Source: Halobacillus salinus
Lineage (GTDB): Bacteria > Bacillota > Bacilli > Bacillales > Halobacillaceae
DNA: 64,000 nucleotides
Direction: 5' to 3'
Assembly: GCF_004684905.1 (NCBI RefSeq)
Contig: NZ_SRJC01000008.1
Location: forward strand, 62,001-126,000
Shown: positions 34,506-42,705 of the stretch, one piece after another
Position numbering within the stretch: position 1 is the stretch's first letter
Layout: every line of letters begins with the position of its first letter
Position numbers and translations under genes: made by a program
Notes under the pieces: model-generated
Told to the model about the DNA's origin: nothing
The model's input: only the letters and a program-made list of their open reading frames with translations
Database searches by the model: none

Positions 34506-34532
34506 TGCAACTTTTCCATTTGCTTATCCGTT
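34506..34532 (+). promoter_or_regulatory. Candidate ECF-sigma promoter of the sigma/anti-sigma operon
   Basis: TGCAAC at 34506-34511, a 17-base spacer, then CGTT at 34529-34532. ECF sigma factors of Bacillus recognise (T)G(A/C/T)AAC-N16/17-CG(T/A), and such operons are usually autoregulated. Confidence 0.5.
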
Positions 34533-34556
34533 GATTAGAGAGGAGGGGGAGATGCT

Positions 34557-35054
34557 TTGGATATCAATCAACTTTATAAGCTGTACATAAACGATGTCTA
34601 TCGTTATCTTCTTTCTCTTTCAAGGGATCAGAGTTTGGCGGAGGATCTGACGCAGGATACGTTCATGAAGGCCTACGGGGCTTTGGAGAAAAGTCCTCCG
34701 AAAGCGATGAAATCATGGCTTTTGAAAATCGCTTATCACACGTTCATCGACTACGTGAGGCGGAACAAGAAGATGGACATCGAAGAGCCGGGATATTTTT
34801 TAAACATAAAGACGGGCGCGTCCGCCGAAGAGGAAGTCCAGAAAAAAATCGACAAAGAAGAGCTCTATACTAGACTCGATCAGCTGAAGGAAGTTCAGAA
34901 ACTGGCGATTCTTTTATGCGATTTGAAGGGCTACACCTACCAACAGGCGGCGGCTGCGCTGTCGCTGAATGAGAATACATTGAAGTCCCACATTTTCCGT
35001 GGAAGGGCTAAATTGAAGCAGCTTTACAAGAAAGGGAGTGACGGGGATGAATGA
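34557..35054 (+). CDS. ECF-type RNA polymerase sigma factor
   Basis: 165 residues, TTG start after AGGAGGGGG. Region 2 (YKLYINDVYRYLLSLSRDQSLAEDLTQDTFMKAY) and region 4 (QKLAILLCDLKGYTYQQAAAALSLNENTLKSHIFRGRAKLK) are intact; there is no region 3, as in ECF factors. Its stop overlaps the start of the anti-sigma gene by eight bases. It presumably responds to an envelope signal sensed by that protein. Confidence 0.9.
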   Translation: MDINQLYKLYINDVYRYLLSLSRDQSLAEDLTQDTFMKAYGALEKSPPKAMKSWLLKIAYHTFIDYVRRNKKMDIEEPGYFLNIKTGASAEEEVQKKIDKEELYTRLDQLKEVQKLAILLCDLKGYTYQQAAAALSLNENTLKSHIFRGRAKLKQLYKKGSDGDE

Positions 35055-36138
35055 AGATTGGAAGCAGAGGTTGAAAGATTACTATGATGGCAACCTTTCC
35101 GAACAGGAAGCGGAAGAGGTGGAGAAGGAGCTTGAGAAGCTGGATGCTTATCAAGAGGTCATGGCGGAGGAATTGCAGCCTGCTAAAGAGGAGAAGGAAG
35201 AGATATCGTCGGATAAAGCAGGTAGAATCATCAAGAACAGCATCCGTAATGCGCGTTTTTCAATGACCGCTTTTGTAACGATGATTATTCTCTTGATTGT
35301 GCCGGTCTTGATGATGGCAAGCTATCTTTATTATGGGTGGGGGCAGAAGGCGGAGGACCTCATCCAAGTCGCGATCCAGACGGTATATGTGACCGAGCCG
35401 AACGTCAGCTTGGAGGAGATGGATGTTGAGCGGACATTCGGTTTGTTCACCTTCGATGTGGATATGGATGTCTATAAGCGCGTCGGGAGAAACGATATCT
35501 CATTAGGAGATTGGGAGGTTTCCTACAACTTCTCGGAAGCAGAATCTCCGAAGCGTAACTACATCATCGAGAATCCACCAAAGGATATCCCGAGACCGGA
35601 GACGCAACAACTTTTTCACCCAGATGCAGCGATTTCGAACCATGAAATGAACCCGTTCATCGAGCTGGATAAACTGCCGGAAGGAACGGTTGCGGAAGTA
35701 TTCATCTCGCTTGAGGATACGTATTCGCCTGATGATATGCGCAGTGTGCTGGAGGAAGTGGATGCGGAATGGGTATGGTATGCGATTGATACGGGGCTCG
35801 AAGCGAAGGGGGAAAGTTCAGAAGGCGGCTATCTTCCACCAATTGGCTATCCTGCCAAACCTGACCCGGATGGCTGGTCTCCATACAATTCGAGGGAACA
35901 GAACGAGGAACAATTCATGGACAGTCTACGTTTCTTGGAAAAGTACGAAAGCCAAGCGACGACGCTTGCCCACGCGAAGTGGCTCGACCTGGATGAAAGA
36001 ATTGACTACCTGGAAGCGAATGGACTGAAAGCTTACGGTGGCGTAGTGACTGGGCCGACGAAAGAGTTGCTGAAGCTGCGGGATAATGAAGCGATACGAG
36101 AGGTCCATATCGGGGAGGTGCGTCTATGGAACTGGTAA
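35047..36138 (+). CDS. Anti-sigma factor with Sigma_reg_C-type extracellular domain
   Basis: 363 residues from the ATG at 35047, with GGGAG eight bases upstream. A ~70-residue cytoplasmic anti-sigma segment is followed by one transmembrane helix (about 76-97) and a large extracellular region. The C-terminal part (FISLEDTYSPDDMRSVLEEV, EWVWYAID, IGYPAKPDPDG, ANGLKAYGGVVTGPTKELLKL) fits the anti-sigma C-terminal (Sigma_reg_C) family. It sequesters the preceding sigma factor until a surface signal arrives. A membrane protein overlaps its 3' end, making a three- or four-gene operon. Confidence 0.82.
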   Translation: MNEDWKQRLKDYYDGNLSEQEAEEVEKELEKLDAYQEVMAEELQPAKEEKEEISSDKAGRIIKNSIRNARFSMTAFVTMIILLIVPVLMMASYLYYGWGQKAEDLIQVAIQTVYVTEPNVSLEEMDVERTFGLFTFDVDMDVYKRVGRNDISLGDWEVSYNFSEAESPKRNYIIENPPKDIPRPETQQLFHPDAAISNHEMNPFIELDKLPEGTVAEVFISLEDTYSPDDMRSVLEEVDAEWVWYAIDTGLEAKGESSEGGYLPPIGYPAKPDPDGWSPYNSREQNEEQFMDSLRFLEKYESQATTLAHAKWLDLDERIDYLEANGLKAYGGVVTGPTKELLKLRDNEAIREVHIGEVRLWNW

Positions 36139-36437
36139 AGAAGAAAAAGAAAGTGAAGCTCGGGGAAACGAGGCTGGGTGTAGTTTCTTTCGTTTGTGCG
36201 TTGCTCACGCTTGCGTATTTGAATATTTTTCTATTAACCTCAGGAGGCCCCGACCCGTTTTCGAATCTGTTCTTGCAAGTCGTTCCGACGGTTGGGGTCC
36301 TTACGGGGTTGATAAGCTTGATCAAAGTGAATCATCGAAGGACGTTCACGTGGTGGGCGCTCGGTTTGTACGGGTTCATGTTTGTTTGTATTCTCGTGAT
36401 CGGGTTTGTGGAGTTTGCGACGTATACGAAACCTTAA
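36126..36437 (+). CDS. Membrane protein in the sigma/anti-sigma operon
   Basis: 103 residues, GGGGAGGTG upstream, overlapping the anti-sigma gene by 13 bases. Three hydrophobic segments at about 17-37, 46-66 and 77-97; the N-terminus is strongly basic (KKKKKVK). Not recognised. Tight coupling suggests it works with the anti-sigma factor or is a target of the same stress. Confidence 0.65.
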   Translation: MELVKKKKKVKLGETRLGVVSFVCALLTLAYLNIFLLTSGGPDPFSNLFLQVVPTVGVLTGLISLIKVNHRRTFTWWALGLYGFMFVCILVIGFVEFATYTKP

Positions 36438-36460
36438 TAGATAGAAAGTGGAGGGATATC

Positions 36461-36634
36461 TTGGGGAATAAATGGTTTATGTTCGTTTTGTTCTTAGTCG
36501 CCGGATCATTTATAGTAAACATTTTTATAGATAATGAATCCGTGTCTACAATTATTAATGTTGTCGGATTTGTGGTTCTTGCTGCTGTGGCTGTTTATTT
36601 AAGGAGGGCGCACGGTCGTCGTTCAGAGAGGTGA
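36461..36634 (+). CDS. 57-residue membrane protein
   Basis: A TTG at 36461 with GTGGAGGG seven bases upstream opens MGNKWFMFVLFLVAGSF, followed by a second hydrophobic segment (INVVGFVVLAAVAVYL) and a basic tail RRAHGRRSER. It lies 23 bases after the preceding gene and ends before a strong terminator, so it closes the sigma operon. Function unknown. Confidence 0.55.
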   Translation: MGNKWFMFVLFLVAGSFIVNIFIDNESVSTIINVVGFVVLAAVAVYLRRAHGRRSER

Positions 36635-36641
36635 ATGTTGT

Positions 36642-36692
36642 ATAAAACAAGAAGAGGAGCTTGGTTTCCAAGCTCCTCTTCTTGTTTTATCT
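36642..36692 (+). terminator. Terminator of the sigma/anti-sigma operon
   Basis: AAAACAAGAAGAGGAGCTTGG pairs perfectly with its complement across a 3-4 base loop; the right arm itself ends in GTTTTAT. Confidence 0.85.
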
Positions 36693-36739
36693 TTATTGTT
36701 AATTAGAGTTCGGGTTTGCTGCTTTCAAATTACGTCTTA

Positions 36740-36805
36740 CAAACAGCAGAACCGTCCCCGATCGAAATGCACGTTCAAAATGCTAACGCGAGAACCGTCC
36801 CCAAC
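36740..36805. repeat. Two right-half copies of the dispersed palindrome
   Basis: AAACAGCAGAACCGTCCCC at 36741-36759 and AACGCGAGAACCGTCCCC near 36785-36802. Each is a right arm without its left partner, in the same orientation, about 43 bases apart. Confidence 0.8.
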
Positions 36806-36853
36806 AAAAGCGCCCAACAAAAGCGCCCAACAAAAGCGCCCAACAAAAGCGCA
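36802..36853. repeat. 13-bp tandem repeat, four copies, attached to a palindrome half
   Basis: CAACAAAAGCGCC occurs at 36802, 36815 and 36828, and once more with one change at 36841. The first unit starts at the last C of the palindrome arm, so the tandem grew outward from the repeat edge. It runs to 11 bases before the MFS stop codon. Confidence 0.92.
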
Positions 36854-36863
36854 CAAATCAAAA

Positions 36864-38090
36864 TCAGTGAGCCTCCGCTTCATCCACATGATGGATGTGC
36901 TTCTGGTTCATCATCACAAACACCACTGACAACAGAACCACCACCGCGCCGGTGTAGAACGGGACGCTTGGGTTGAAGATTTCGGAAAGTTTGCCGGCTA
37001 GGAACGGAGCAAGGGCACCGCCTAGGAAGCGCAGGAAACTGTAGGCTGCGGACGCAGTCGAGCGTTCGACTTCGGTTGCGTTCATGACGGCTGTCGTGAT
37101 CAGCGTGTTGTTGTTTCCGAGCAGGGCGCCGGCGAAGACGACGGCTGCGATGACGACCCACTGGGTGGATGTCCAGATGCCCATTGCTGCTAGAGTCAGC
37201 GCGAATAGGACGAGCATAAGCGCCATCGATTTGACGGTGCCGATCCATTTCTGAAGCTTCGGTGCCACGAAGACGGACGTGATGGCAAGCAGGATTCCCC
37301 AGCCCAGGAAGACCATGCCGAGACCGTGTTCATCTAACCCCAGGACGAATGGGGAAAAGGCGAGTAACGTGAAGAATCCGTAATTATAGAGAGCGGCTGT
37401 GATGCCTAAGACGAATAACGGGCGGTGCTTCAAGGCACGGAACGGGTCGGCGAGCGACGACTTCTTCTTTTTCACATTGGTACTTGCAGGTGCTTTCGGC
37501 ATCAGCGTTGTGAGTCCGACGAAGGCGATCACCATTAGTGTGGCGACACCGAGGAACGGGCCTCTCCAAGACATCGCGCCGAGCCATCCGCCGAGAAGCG
37601 GACCGACGGAGATACCGAGTCCGATCGCTGCTTCGTATAAAATGATTGCTTTGGCGTTCCCGCTGTTTGATAGCGTGACGATCGCTGTCAGTGCGGTTGC
37701 GACGAACAGGGCGTTGCCGAGTCCCCAGCCTCCGCGCAGGAAGACGAGTTCCCAGATGCCGTTCGATAGGCCTCCGAGTCCGGAAAATAGGGCGATGATG
37801 ACGATACCGGATAGGAGCGTCTTTTTCATGCCGATCCGGGAAGTAATCACGCCGGTCACGAGCATCGCGACTGCCATTACGGCATTATAGCTGGTGAATA
37901 GAAGGGTCACCTCACTTGGTGCTGCATCGAGCTGAGTGGCAATCGCCGGGAGGATCGGGTCGACGAGACCGAGCCCCATGAAGGCGATGATACAGGCAAA
38001 AAAGACAGCCCATACGGCTTTCGGCTGTTTTAATATACTAGGCTCTTCTGCGATTGAAATCGGAGGAACCGGTTTCGATTGTGTAGACAT
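36864..38090 (-). CDS. MFS-type efflux transporter
   Basis: 408 residues from the ATG at 38090, with AAAGGAG ten bases upstream. Twelve hydrophobic segments. The first periplasmic/cytoplasmic features (GLGLVDPILPAIATQLDA, then the loop 2-3 motif GVITSRIGMKKTLLSG, similar to the MFS motif A) are typical of drug:H+ antiporters. It is divergent from a MarR-family gene with twin operators between them, a standard inducible efflux pair. Substrate unknown. Confidence 0.87.
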   Translation of the reverse strand: MSTQSKPVPPISIAEEPSILKQPKAVWAVFFACIIAFMGLGLVDPILPAIATQLDAAPSEVTLLFTSYNAVMAVAMLVTGVITSRIGMKKTLLSGIVIIALFSGLGGLSNGIWELVFLRGGWGLGNALFVATALTAIVTLSNSGNAKAIILYEAAIGLGISVGPLLGGWLGAMSWRGPFLGVATLMVIAFVGLTTLMPKAPASTNVKKKKSSLADPFRALKHRPLFVLGITAALYNYGFFTLLAFSPFVLGLDEHGLGMVFLGWGILLAITSVFVAPKLQKWIGTVKSMALMLVLFALTLAAMGIWTSTQWVVIAAVVFAGALLGNNNTLITTAVMNATEVERSTASAAYSFLRFLGGALAPFLAGKLSEIFNPSVPFYTGAVVVLLSVVFVMMNQKHIHHVDEAEAH

Positions 38091-38113
38091 CGTAGCATTC
38101 TCCTTTAAAATAG

Positions 38114-38147
38114 TTGTATTATACAATCAATAACTTGTATGATACAA
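38114..38147. promoter_or_regulatory. Twin MarR-type operators
   Basis: TTGTAT-T-ATACAA at 38114-38126 and TTGTAT-G-ATACAA at 38135-38147 are two perfect 13-bp palindromes, 21 bp centre to centre (two helical turns). They sit between the MFS and MarR genes and are the likely binding sites of the MarR protein. Confidence 0.8.
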
Positions 38148-38227
38148 CTATATTCTTTTCGATGTCAAGACGAGTGGGTGGATATGTTATGCTTGGACGT
38201 ACAAGCATGTAAATCGAGGTGTCTAGG

Positions 38228-38659
38228 ATGAGTGACGAATCCGTTGAGTTGATCGAGCGACAAATCACAGATTTTGTACGAAGAATTGTCATGACAGAAC
38301 AGAGGGAAGGGCGGATGGAGCGCTCGGCATATATTTTGTTGAGACAGCTATCGACGTACGGCCCGGCCGGGGTCAAAGCGTTAGCGGAAAACCTCCAATT
38401 GGATATCTCCACTGTCAGCCGCCAAGCTTCTGCTTTGGTGGAGAAGGACTATGTGGAGAAGCTCCCGAACCCGGATGACAAGCGTTCGTATTTTTATAAA
38501 ATCACCGAGCTCGGTTCCGAGGAACTGGAAGGGAACCGGCGTGAGCGCTTCGAGCGGTTGGAAGAGATGCTCGAGGGGTGGACGGAAGAGGAGCAGGAGA
38601 CGTTCGGTCGCTTGCTCAAGCGGTATAATGAGACGGCGAATGAGCGGTTGAATCTATAA
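38228..38659 (+). CDS. MarR-family transcriptional regulator
   Basis: 143 residues from the ATG at 38228, seven bases after GAGGT. The winged-helix core is clear (ILLRQLSTYGPAGVKALAENLQLDISTVSRQASALVEK, then NPDDKRSYFYKIT as the wing). It probably represses the divergent MFS exporter and itself through the twin palindromes, released by a ligand that the pump exports (inference from context). Confidence 0.88.
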   Translation: MSDESVELIERQITDFVRRIVMTEQREGRMERSAYILLRQLSTYGPAGVKALAENLQLDISTVSRQASALVEKDYVEKLPNPDDKRSYFYKITELGSEELEGNRRERFERLEEMLEGWTEEEQETFGRLLKRYNETANERLNL

Positions 38660-38718
38660 TCGAAGTTTCTTGCCTCCACAAACCCCCTCTGCTAAAATGA
38701 AGACAATTAAATCAGCAT

Positions 38719-38790
38719 TCCTTATATATATGTGGAAAGATGGCCCACACGTTTCTACCCAGCTGCCGAGAAAAGCTGGACTATAAGGAG
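38719..38790 (+). promoter_or_regulatory. Purine riboswitch aptamer, guanine class
   Basis: P1 is CCTTATA ... TATAAGG. Between the strands are the P2 hairpin TGTGG...CCACA with loop bases ending GATGG, the junction GTTTCTACC, and the P3 hairpin CCAGC...GCTGG with CCGAGA in its loop. GG of L2 and CC of L3 can form the loop-loop contact. The ligand-specifying base before TATAAGG is C (GGACTATAAGG), which selects guanine or hypoxanthine over adenine. L2 is slightly longer than in the xpt aptamer. Confidence 0.88.
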
Positions 38791-38803
38791 AGAATCGCGC
38801 GGC

Positions 38804-38849
38804 GAGACCTCTTTCCTTTTTTATATTCTGGGAAAGAGGTCTTTTTTTT
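38804..38849 (+). terminator. Attenuator terminator of the purine riboswitch
   Basis: GACCTCTTTCC at 38805-38815 pairs with GGAAAGAGGTC at 38831-38841, followed by eight T residues, 30 bases before the nucleoside hydrolase start. Confidence 0.9.
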
Positions 38850-38880
38850 CGTGCAAACATAAGAAGGGTGGAAATGGATA

Positions 38881-39819
38881 ATGAAGAAAAACGTATATTT
38901 GAACCATGATGGTGGAGTCGACGATCTTGTGTCGCTTTTCCTTTTATTACAGATGGATGATGTGGAATTGACGGGAGTGGGCGTTATTCCTGCCGATTGT
39001 TATTTGGAGCCGGCAGCATATGCGAGCCGTAAGATCATCGACCGCTTTGGACACGGGCAGTCGGTCGAAGTGGCAGCATCGAACTCGCGCGGCGTGAACG
39101 CGTTCCCGAAAGACTGGCGTATGCACGCGTTCTACGTGGATGCTCTACCTCTTTTGAATGAAAAAGGGAGCATTGATGCGCCGCTTGCCGAGCTTCCAGC
39201 TCATCAGCACCTGATTGAGACGCTGCGGAAAACGGACGAGCCGACGACACTTGTGTTCATCGGACCGCTGACGGATCTTGCCCGTGCACTGGATGAAGCG
39301 CCGGATATCGAAGAAAAAATCGAAAAGCTGATCTGGATGGGCGGTACGTTCCTTGAGGTCGGAAACGTCGAAGAACCGGAGCACGACGGAACAGCGGAAT
39401 GGAACGCTTTCTGGGATCCTGAAGCGGCGAAGCGTGTCTGGGACAGCTCAATCGTCATTGACCTTGTTGCGCTTGAGAGCACGAACATGGTGCCATTGAC
39501 GCTAGATGTCCGTCAAAACTGGGCGTCACAGCGTGAAGACTTGGGGATCGATTTCCTCGGTCAGTGCTATGCAATGGTTCCGCCGCTCGTTCACAACCAG
39601 ACGAACTCGACTTACTTCTTGTGGGACGTGCTGACGACGACAACGGTAGGTAATGAAGAACTCGTGAAGAAAAGAACGGTGAAGAGTATCGTGCATGATA
39701 GTGGCGTGAGTCAGGGAAGAACGGAGCTATCTGAGGACGGCCGTGAAGTGAATCTTGTGTATGAAGTGGATCGTGATGCGTTCTTTGACTATGTGACGGA
39801 GCTTTCTAGACAGGGTTGA
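38881..39819 (+). CDS. Nucleoside hydrolase (IUNH family)
   Basis: 312 residues. The calcium-binding signature of nucleoside hydrolases appears as NHDGGVDD (8-15), where the usual first Asp of DxDxGxDD is Asn. Other family segments: FIGPLTDLARALD, the WMGGTF loop and the FWDPEAAKRVW stretch. The enzyme cleaves the N-glycosidic bond of (purine) nucleosides to ribose and base. Control by a guanine-class riboswitch makes a purine nucleoside substrate likely: salvage is switched off when free guanine or hypoxanthine is high. ATG preceded by AAGGGTGG. Monocistronic. Confidence 0.87.
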   Translation: MKKNVYLNHDGGVDDLVSLFLLLQMDDVELTGVGVIPADCYLEPAAYASRKIIDRFGHGQSVEVAASNSRGVNAFPKDWRMHAFYVDALPLLNEKGSIDAPLAELPAHQHLIETLRKTDEPTTLVFIGPLTDLARALDEAPDIEEKIEKLIWMGGTFLEVGNVEEPEHDGTAEWNAFWDPEAAKRVWDSSIVIDLVALESTNMVPLTLDVRQNWASQREDLGIDFLGQCYAMVPPLVHNQTNSTYFLWDVLTTTTVGNEELVKKRTVKSIVHDSGVSQGRTELSEDGREVNLVYEVDRDAFFDYVTELSRQG

Positions 39820-39839
39820 ATTTAGGTTGGATTTAAGTT

Positions 39840-39880
39840 GGGGACGGTTCTCGTGTTTGCCAAACACGAGAACCGTCCCC
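39840..39880. repeat. Dispersed palindrome, copy 5
   Basis: GGGGACGGTTCTCGTGTTTG at 39840-39859 and its exact complement at 39861-39880 with a 1-base spacer. On its left TTGAATTTAGG / TTGGATTTAAG / TTGGGGAC forms a degenerate 11-12 bp tandem from about 39816. The right arm ends four bases from the SDR stop codon. Confidence 0.92.
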
Positions 39881-39884
39881 AATT

Positions 39885-40751
39885 TCATTCTACATGCTCT
39901 TTGAAGTAGTTGCCCCAGTGCGGTTGTGCGCCGTCGGCGTCTTTGTAGTCGTACACTTCGGAGAGCTCCCATGTGCTTAACGTCCGACCGTTGAACCGGT
40001 GCACGTCTTGATCCATGGCCAAGTGTTTCACTGCTTCGCCGATATAGAATGGCGTTTCAGATGCGATGAAGTGTTGATCGACTTGGACGCCTTCTTTCCA
40101 ATTTTCTTCTGTAACTCCGAAATATTCGAGCATCGCTTCAGATCGGAGAAAGCCTGGAGTCAAAGCAATCGAGGTGATGGAGTGTTCCTTCAGGTCTTCT
40201 GCCATCGCTTTTGCCATATGAATGTTGGATACTTTGGCGAGGCTGTAGTAGAAGTTGCCTCGATAGTTGTAGTCGGTGCCGTCGGTAATTTCAATGATCA
40301 ATCCCCGCTTGTTTTTCTTCATTAAAGGCACAGCGTAATGGGACGTGATGATGTGAGCGCGAACGGCTTGTTCCTGCATTTGGAGTCCTTTTTGCAAATC
40401 ATGTTCGGCCACGTCTTTGCCCCATTCAGTTAAGGGGTCGCCACCCCAGATATCGTTGATGAGGATATCGAGCTGTCCGTTTTGTTCTTTTTCAATACGG
40501 TGGAGGAGGTCCTTCACTTGGGATTCGTCGGTGTGATCGACTTGTACTGGAATTCCGGTTCCGCCCGCCTCCGTGACGAGCTCCGCGCTCTCTTCAATCG
40601 TTTCATGCCTGGACATCGGTGATTGTTGGGCGCGTGTCGTCCGTCCGGTGACATAGACGGTGGCACCTGCTTCTCCGAGCTTGATCGCCATCGCCCGGCC
40701 TGCGCCTCTTGTCGCTCCTGCCACAAGGGCAACTTGATTTTTCAAATCCAT
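39885..40751 (-). CDS. Short-chain dehydrogenase/reductase (SDR)
   Basis: 288 residues, AAAGGATGATGAACG before the ATG. The Rossmann motif GATRGAGRA (12-20) and the catalytic YSLAK (Tyr169, Lys173) are present. The usual NNAG is replaced by NDIWGG (99-104), and the catalytic Ser position is Thr (IIEITDG), features of a less-studied SDR subfamily. The substrate is unknown. It is divergent from a WYL-domain regulator that probably controls it. Confidence 0.85.
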   Translation of the reverse strand: MDLKNQVALVAGATRGAGRAMAIKLGEAGATVYVTGRTTRAQQSPMSRHETIEESAELVTEAGGTGIPVQVDHTDESQVKDLLHRIEKEQNGQLDILINDIWGGDPLTEWGKDVAEHDLQKGLQMQEQAVRAHIITSHYAVPLMKKNKRGLIIEITDGTDYNYRGNFYYSLAKVSNIHMAKAMAEDLKEHSITSIALTPGFLRSEAMLEYFGVTEENWKEGVQVDQHFIASETPFYIGEAVKHLAMDQDVHRFNGRTLSTWELSEVYDYKDADGAQPHWGNYFKEHVE

Positions 40752-40798
40752 CGTTCATCATCCTTTCCTTTTATCTATTGTTATCATAAATTAGATAT

Positions 40799-40815
40799 AT
40801 GACACGTACTGTCAT
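40799..40815. promoter_or_regulatory. Putative operator of the WYL regulator
   Basis: ATGACA-CGTAC-TGTCAT is a perfect 6+6 inverted repeat with a 5-base spacer between the divergent SDR and regulator genes. It overlaps the first codons of the longer, rejected start of the regulator. Confidence 0.55.
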
Positions 40816-40840
40816 GTTTTTGAAAAAAGGGGTGTTCTTC

Positions 40841-41803
40841 ATGAAAGCTGACCGGTTGATCAAGATCTTACTGCTCCTGCAGCACGGGGAAAAGGTGTCG
40901 ACCCGCGCTTTGTCCGAGGAACTGGAAGTGTCGGAGCGGACGATACACAGGGATATGGAGTCGCTGAGCGCAGCAGGCATTCCCGTTTATGCAGAAAGAG
41001 GGGCGGCTGGCGGATGGAAGCTCGTCGATAATTGGAAGCAGCGGTTGAGCTGGCTGAAGGAAAAAGAAGTGATGGCGCTCTTCCTGCCGCATGCGGATAA
41101 GGTCATGAAAGATTTGGATATGGGGATTTCTTCTTCCGAAATTCGGGACAAGCTTCTCTTATCCGTTCCTGGTGAAACAAAAGAAAGCGCAGGGAAGTTA
41201 TGGGAGAGGATCCATGTCGATATGGGGACTTGGAAGAGCTCCACGAGTGAAACCCTCCCGGCGATGGATGTTATCAAAGAAGCCGTCATGAACGATACGA
41301 AGGTGAAAGTCACGTATGAAAAAGCGAATGGAGACGTGAAAGAATCAATCATCAAACCGCTTGGTCTGGTTGCTAAATCCAGTACATGGTATGTGGTCTT
41401 GCTGAACGAAGCGGACCAGTTCCGCAGCTACAGAATGGACAGGATCAAAGCATGTTCGTCCCTTGAGGAACCATTTGAGCGGCCGGAGGATTTCACATTA
41501 GCGGAGTACTGGGAAGCCTCGAAGAAAAAATTCACGAAAAGCCTTCCGGAGTATGCGGTGAGGATCGTTGCATCTCCTATCGCCCTGCAGCGGATTCAAT
41601 TCACAGGGCGTTTCGTCCGGACTACCTATCAAGGGGAAGAGCGGGAGGACGGCTGGACGGAGCTTGAGCTTTCGTTCAACTCAGAAGAGGAAGCGCTCGG
41701 TTTCATCGTCGGATTCGGAGACCAAGTGAAGGTCTGCTCTCCAGTTTCGCTGCAAGATAAAGTGAGGGAGAGAGCAGAAGAAATCATCGAGTTGTATAAA
41801 TGA
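40841..41803 (+). CDS. WYL-domain transcriptional regulator (YobV/YafY type)
   Basis: 320 residues from the ATG at 40841, with AAGGGGTG upstream; the frame extends to 40799 without a site. The N-terminal HTH_11 winged helix (DRLIKILLLLQHGEKVSTRALSEELEVSERTIHRDM) is followed by a WYL domain (KPLGLVAKSSTWYVVLLNEADQFRSYRMDRI) and a WCX-type C-terminus. Such proteins bind a ligand through WYL and usually act on neighbouring genes, here the divergent SDR. Confidence 0.87.
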   Translation: MKADRLIKILLLLQHGEKVSTRALSEELEVSERTIHRDMESLSAAGIPVYAERGAAGGWKLVDNWKQRLSWLKEKEVMALFLPHADKVMKDLDMGISSSEIRDKLLLSVPGETKESAGKLWERIHVDMGTWKSSTSETLPAMDVIKEAVMNDTKVKVTYEKANGDVKESIIKPLGLVAKSSTWYVVLLNEADQFRSYRMDRIKACSSLEEPFERPEDFTLAEYWEASKKKFTKSLPEYAVRIVASPIALQRIQFTGRFVRTTYQGEEREDGWTELELSFNSEEEALGFIVGFGDQVKVCSPVSLQDKVRERAEEIIELYK

Positions 41804-41805
41804 AA

Positions 41806-41838
41806 AAGAACCTTAAGGAATGGGCCTTAAGGTTCTTT
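41806..41838 (+). terminator. Terminator after the WYL regulator
   Basis: AAAGAACCTTAAGG pairs perfectly with CCTTAAGGTTCTTT across AATGGG, directly after the stop. Confidence 0.85.
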
Positions 41839-41840
41839 AT

Positions 41841-41914
41841 TTGGTTTGGGTATTTGGTTTGGGTATTTGGTTTGGGGACGGTTCTCGTGTTTGCCAAACA
41901 CGAGAACCGTCCCC
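41841..41914. repeat. Dispersed palindrome, copy 6, with a 13-bp tandem on its left
   Basis: TTGGTTTGGGTAT is repeated at 41841 and 41854, and a third unit at 41867 (TTGGTTTGGGGAC) runs into the palindrome arm GGGGACGGTTCTCGTGTTTG at 41874-41893. The right arm is at 41895-41914, exact, with a 1-base spacer. The permease stop lies nine bases beyond. Confidence 0.93.
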
Positions 41915-41922
41915 AATTTAAA

Positions 41923-42705
41923 TTAAGCTATATCCTGACGCTGGAATCTAAAGAATCCGATAGCGCCTAGGACAAGCGAGTAGACTAGGATGATCATGAG
42001 CGAGAACGTCAGGCTTTCTCCTGCGCCGAAGAGCCCCTGCATGTTCGGGTCATTGATCAGTGTGTTGTCGCTATAGCTTTCAAGCATCAAGTTCGGATAG
42101 ATGAAGTAGCTTGCGTTCCATTCAAGCATCGTAATCAGTCCCGTGACCATGCCGCCTACTGAATCAATGACGAAGAACAGCACAACAGCGATGATGGTAC
42201 TTTTGAACAACGTACCGATGATGACTGACAATGCCAGGTAGAACAGGTAGACCGGAATTTTGTACAGACAAGCGGTCAGGGCTGTCACTAATAGATTCTC
42301 TGGTGCATTGGATGCGTCGAACAACAAGACCGACACCAGGTAGATGACGATGTTGTAGAGGACCATTAATGCGAGTAAAGCTATGAATCCACTGATCAAC
42401 TTGGATGCGAGAATCTTCACGCGTGAAATCGGACGGATGGCCAACTGCTTGATTGTCCCTTTATGAAATTCGCTGGTGATCGACGAGGTCGTGATGATGA
42501 CCCCATAGAATAATAAGAACGTTCCATTGATGATCGTTTGGGAAGTAATTAGGAACGACCCGGCTGTCGGTATCGCATTTTCGTTCATGAAAAAGCGGAG
42601 GGAAAAGGCGATAATCAGGTATAGAGCCGTCATGACGATCAGGAACATTTTCACCCGGTTCCGGTACCATGTCTTGATCAGTTCGTTCGTTATCAGGGAG
42701 TTCAT
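41923..42705 (-). CDS. ABC-2 type transporter permease
   Basis: 260 residues with six hydrophobic segments (about 20-38, 51-71, 107-128, 146-165, 172-190, 230-252). It opens MNSLITNELIKTWYRNRVKMF, the amphipathic start usual for ABC-2 permeases of lantibiotic-immunity or bacitracin type. The start overlaps the ATPase stop by four bases. With that ATPase it forms a complete two-gene exporter; substrate unknown. Confidence 0.82.
   Translation of the reverse strand: MNSLITNELIKTWYRNRVKMFLIVMTALYLIIAFSLRFFMNENAIPTAGSFLITSQTIINGTFLLFYGVIITTSSITSEFHKGTIKQLAIRPISRVKILASKLISGFIALLALMVLYNIVIYLVSVLLFDASNAPENLLVTALTACLYKIPVYLFYLALSVIIGTLFKSTIIAVVLFFVIDSVGGMVTGLITMLEWNASYFIYPNLMLESYSDNTLINDPNMQGLFGAGESLTFSLMIILVYSLVLGAIGFFRFQRQDIA

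Noticed and set aside
36802-36853. Four 13-bp repeats as a possible CRISPR-like array
   Set aside because: Units are contiguous without spacers and grow from a palindrome edge; no cas genes are present.
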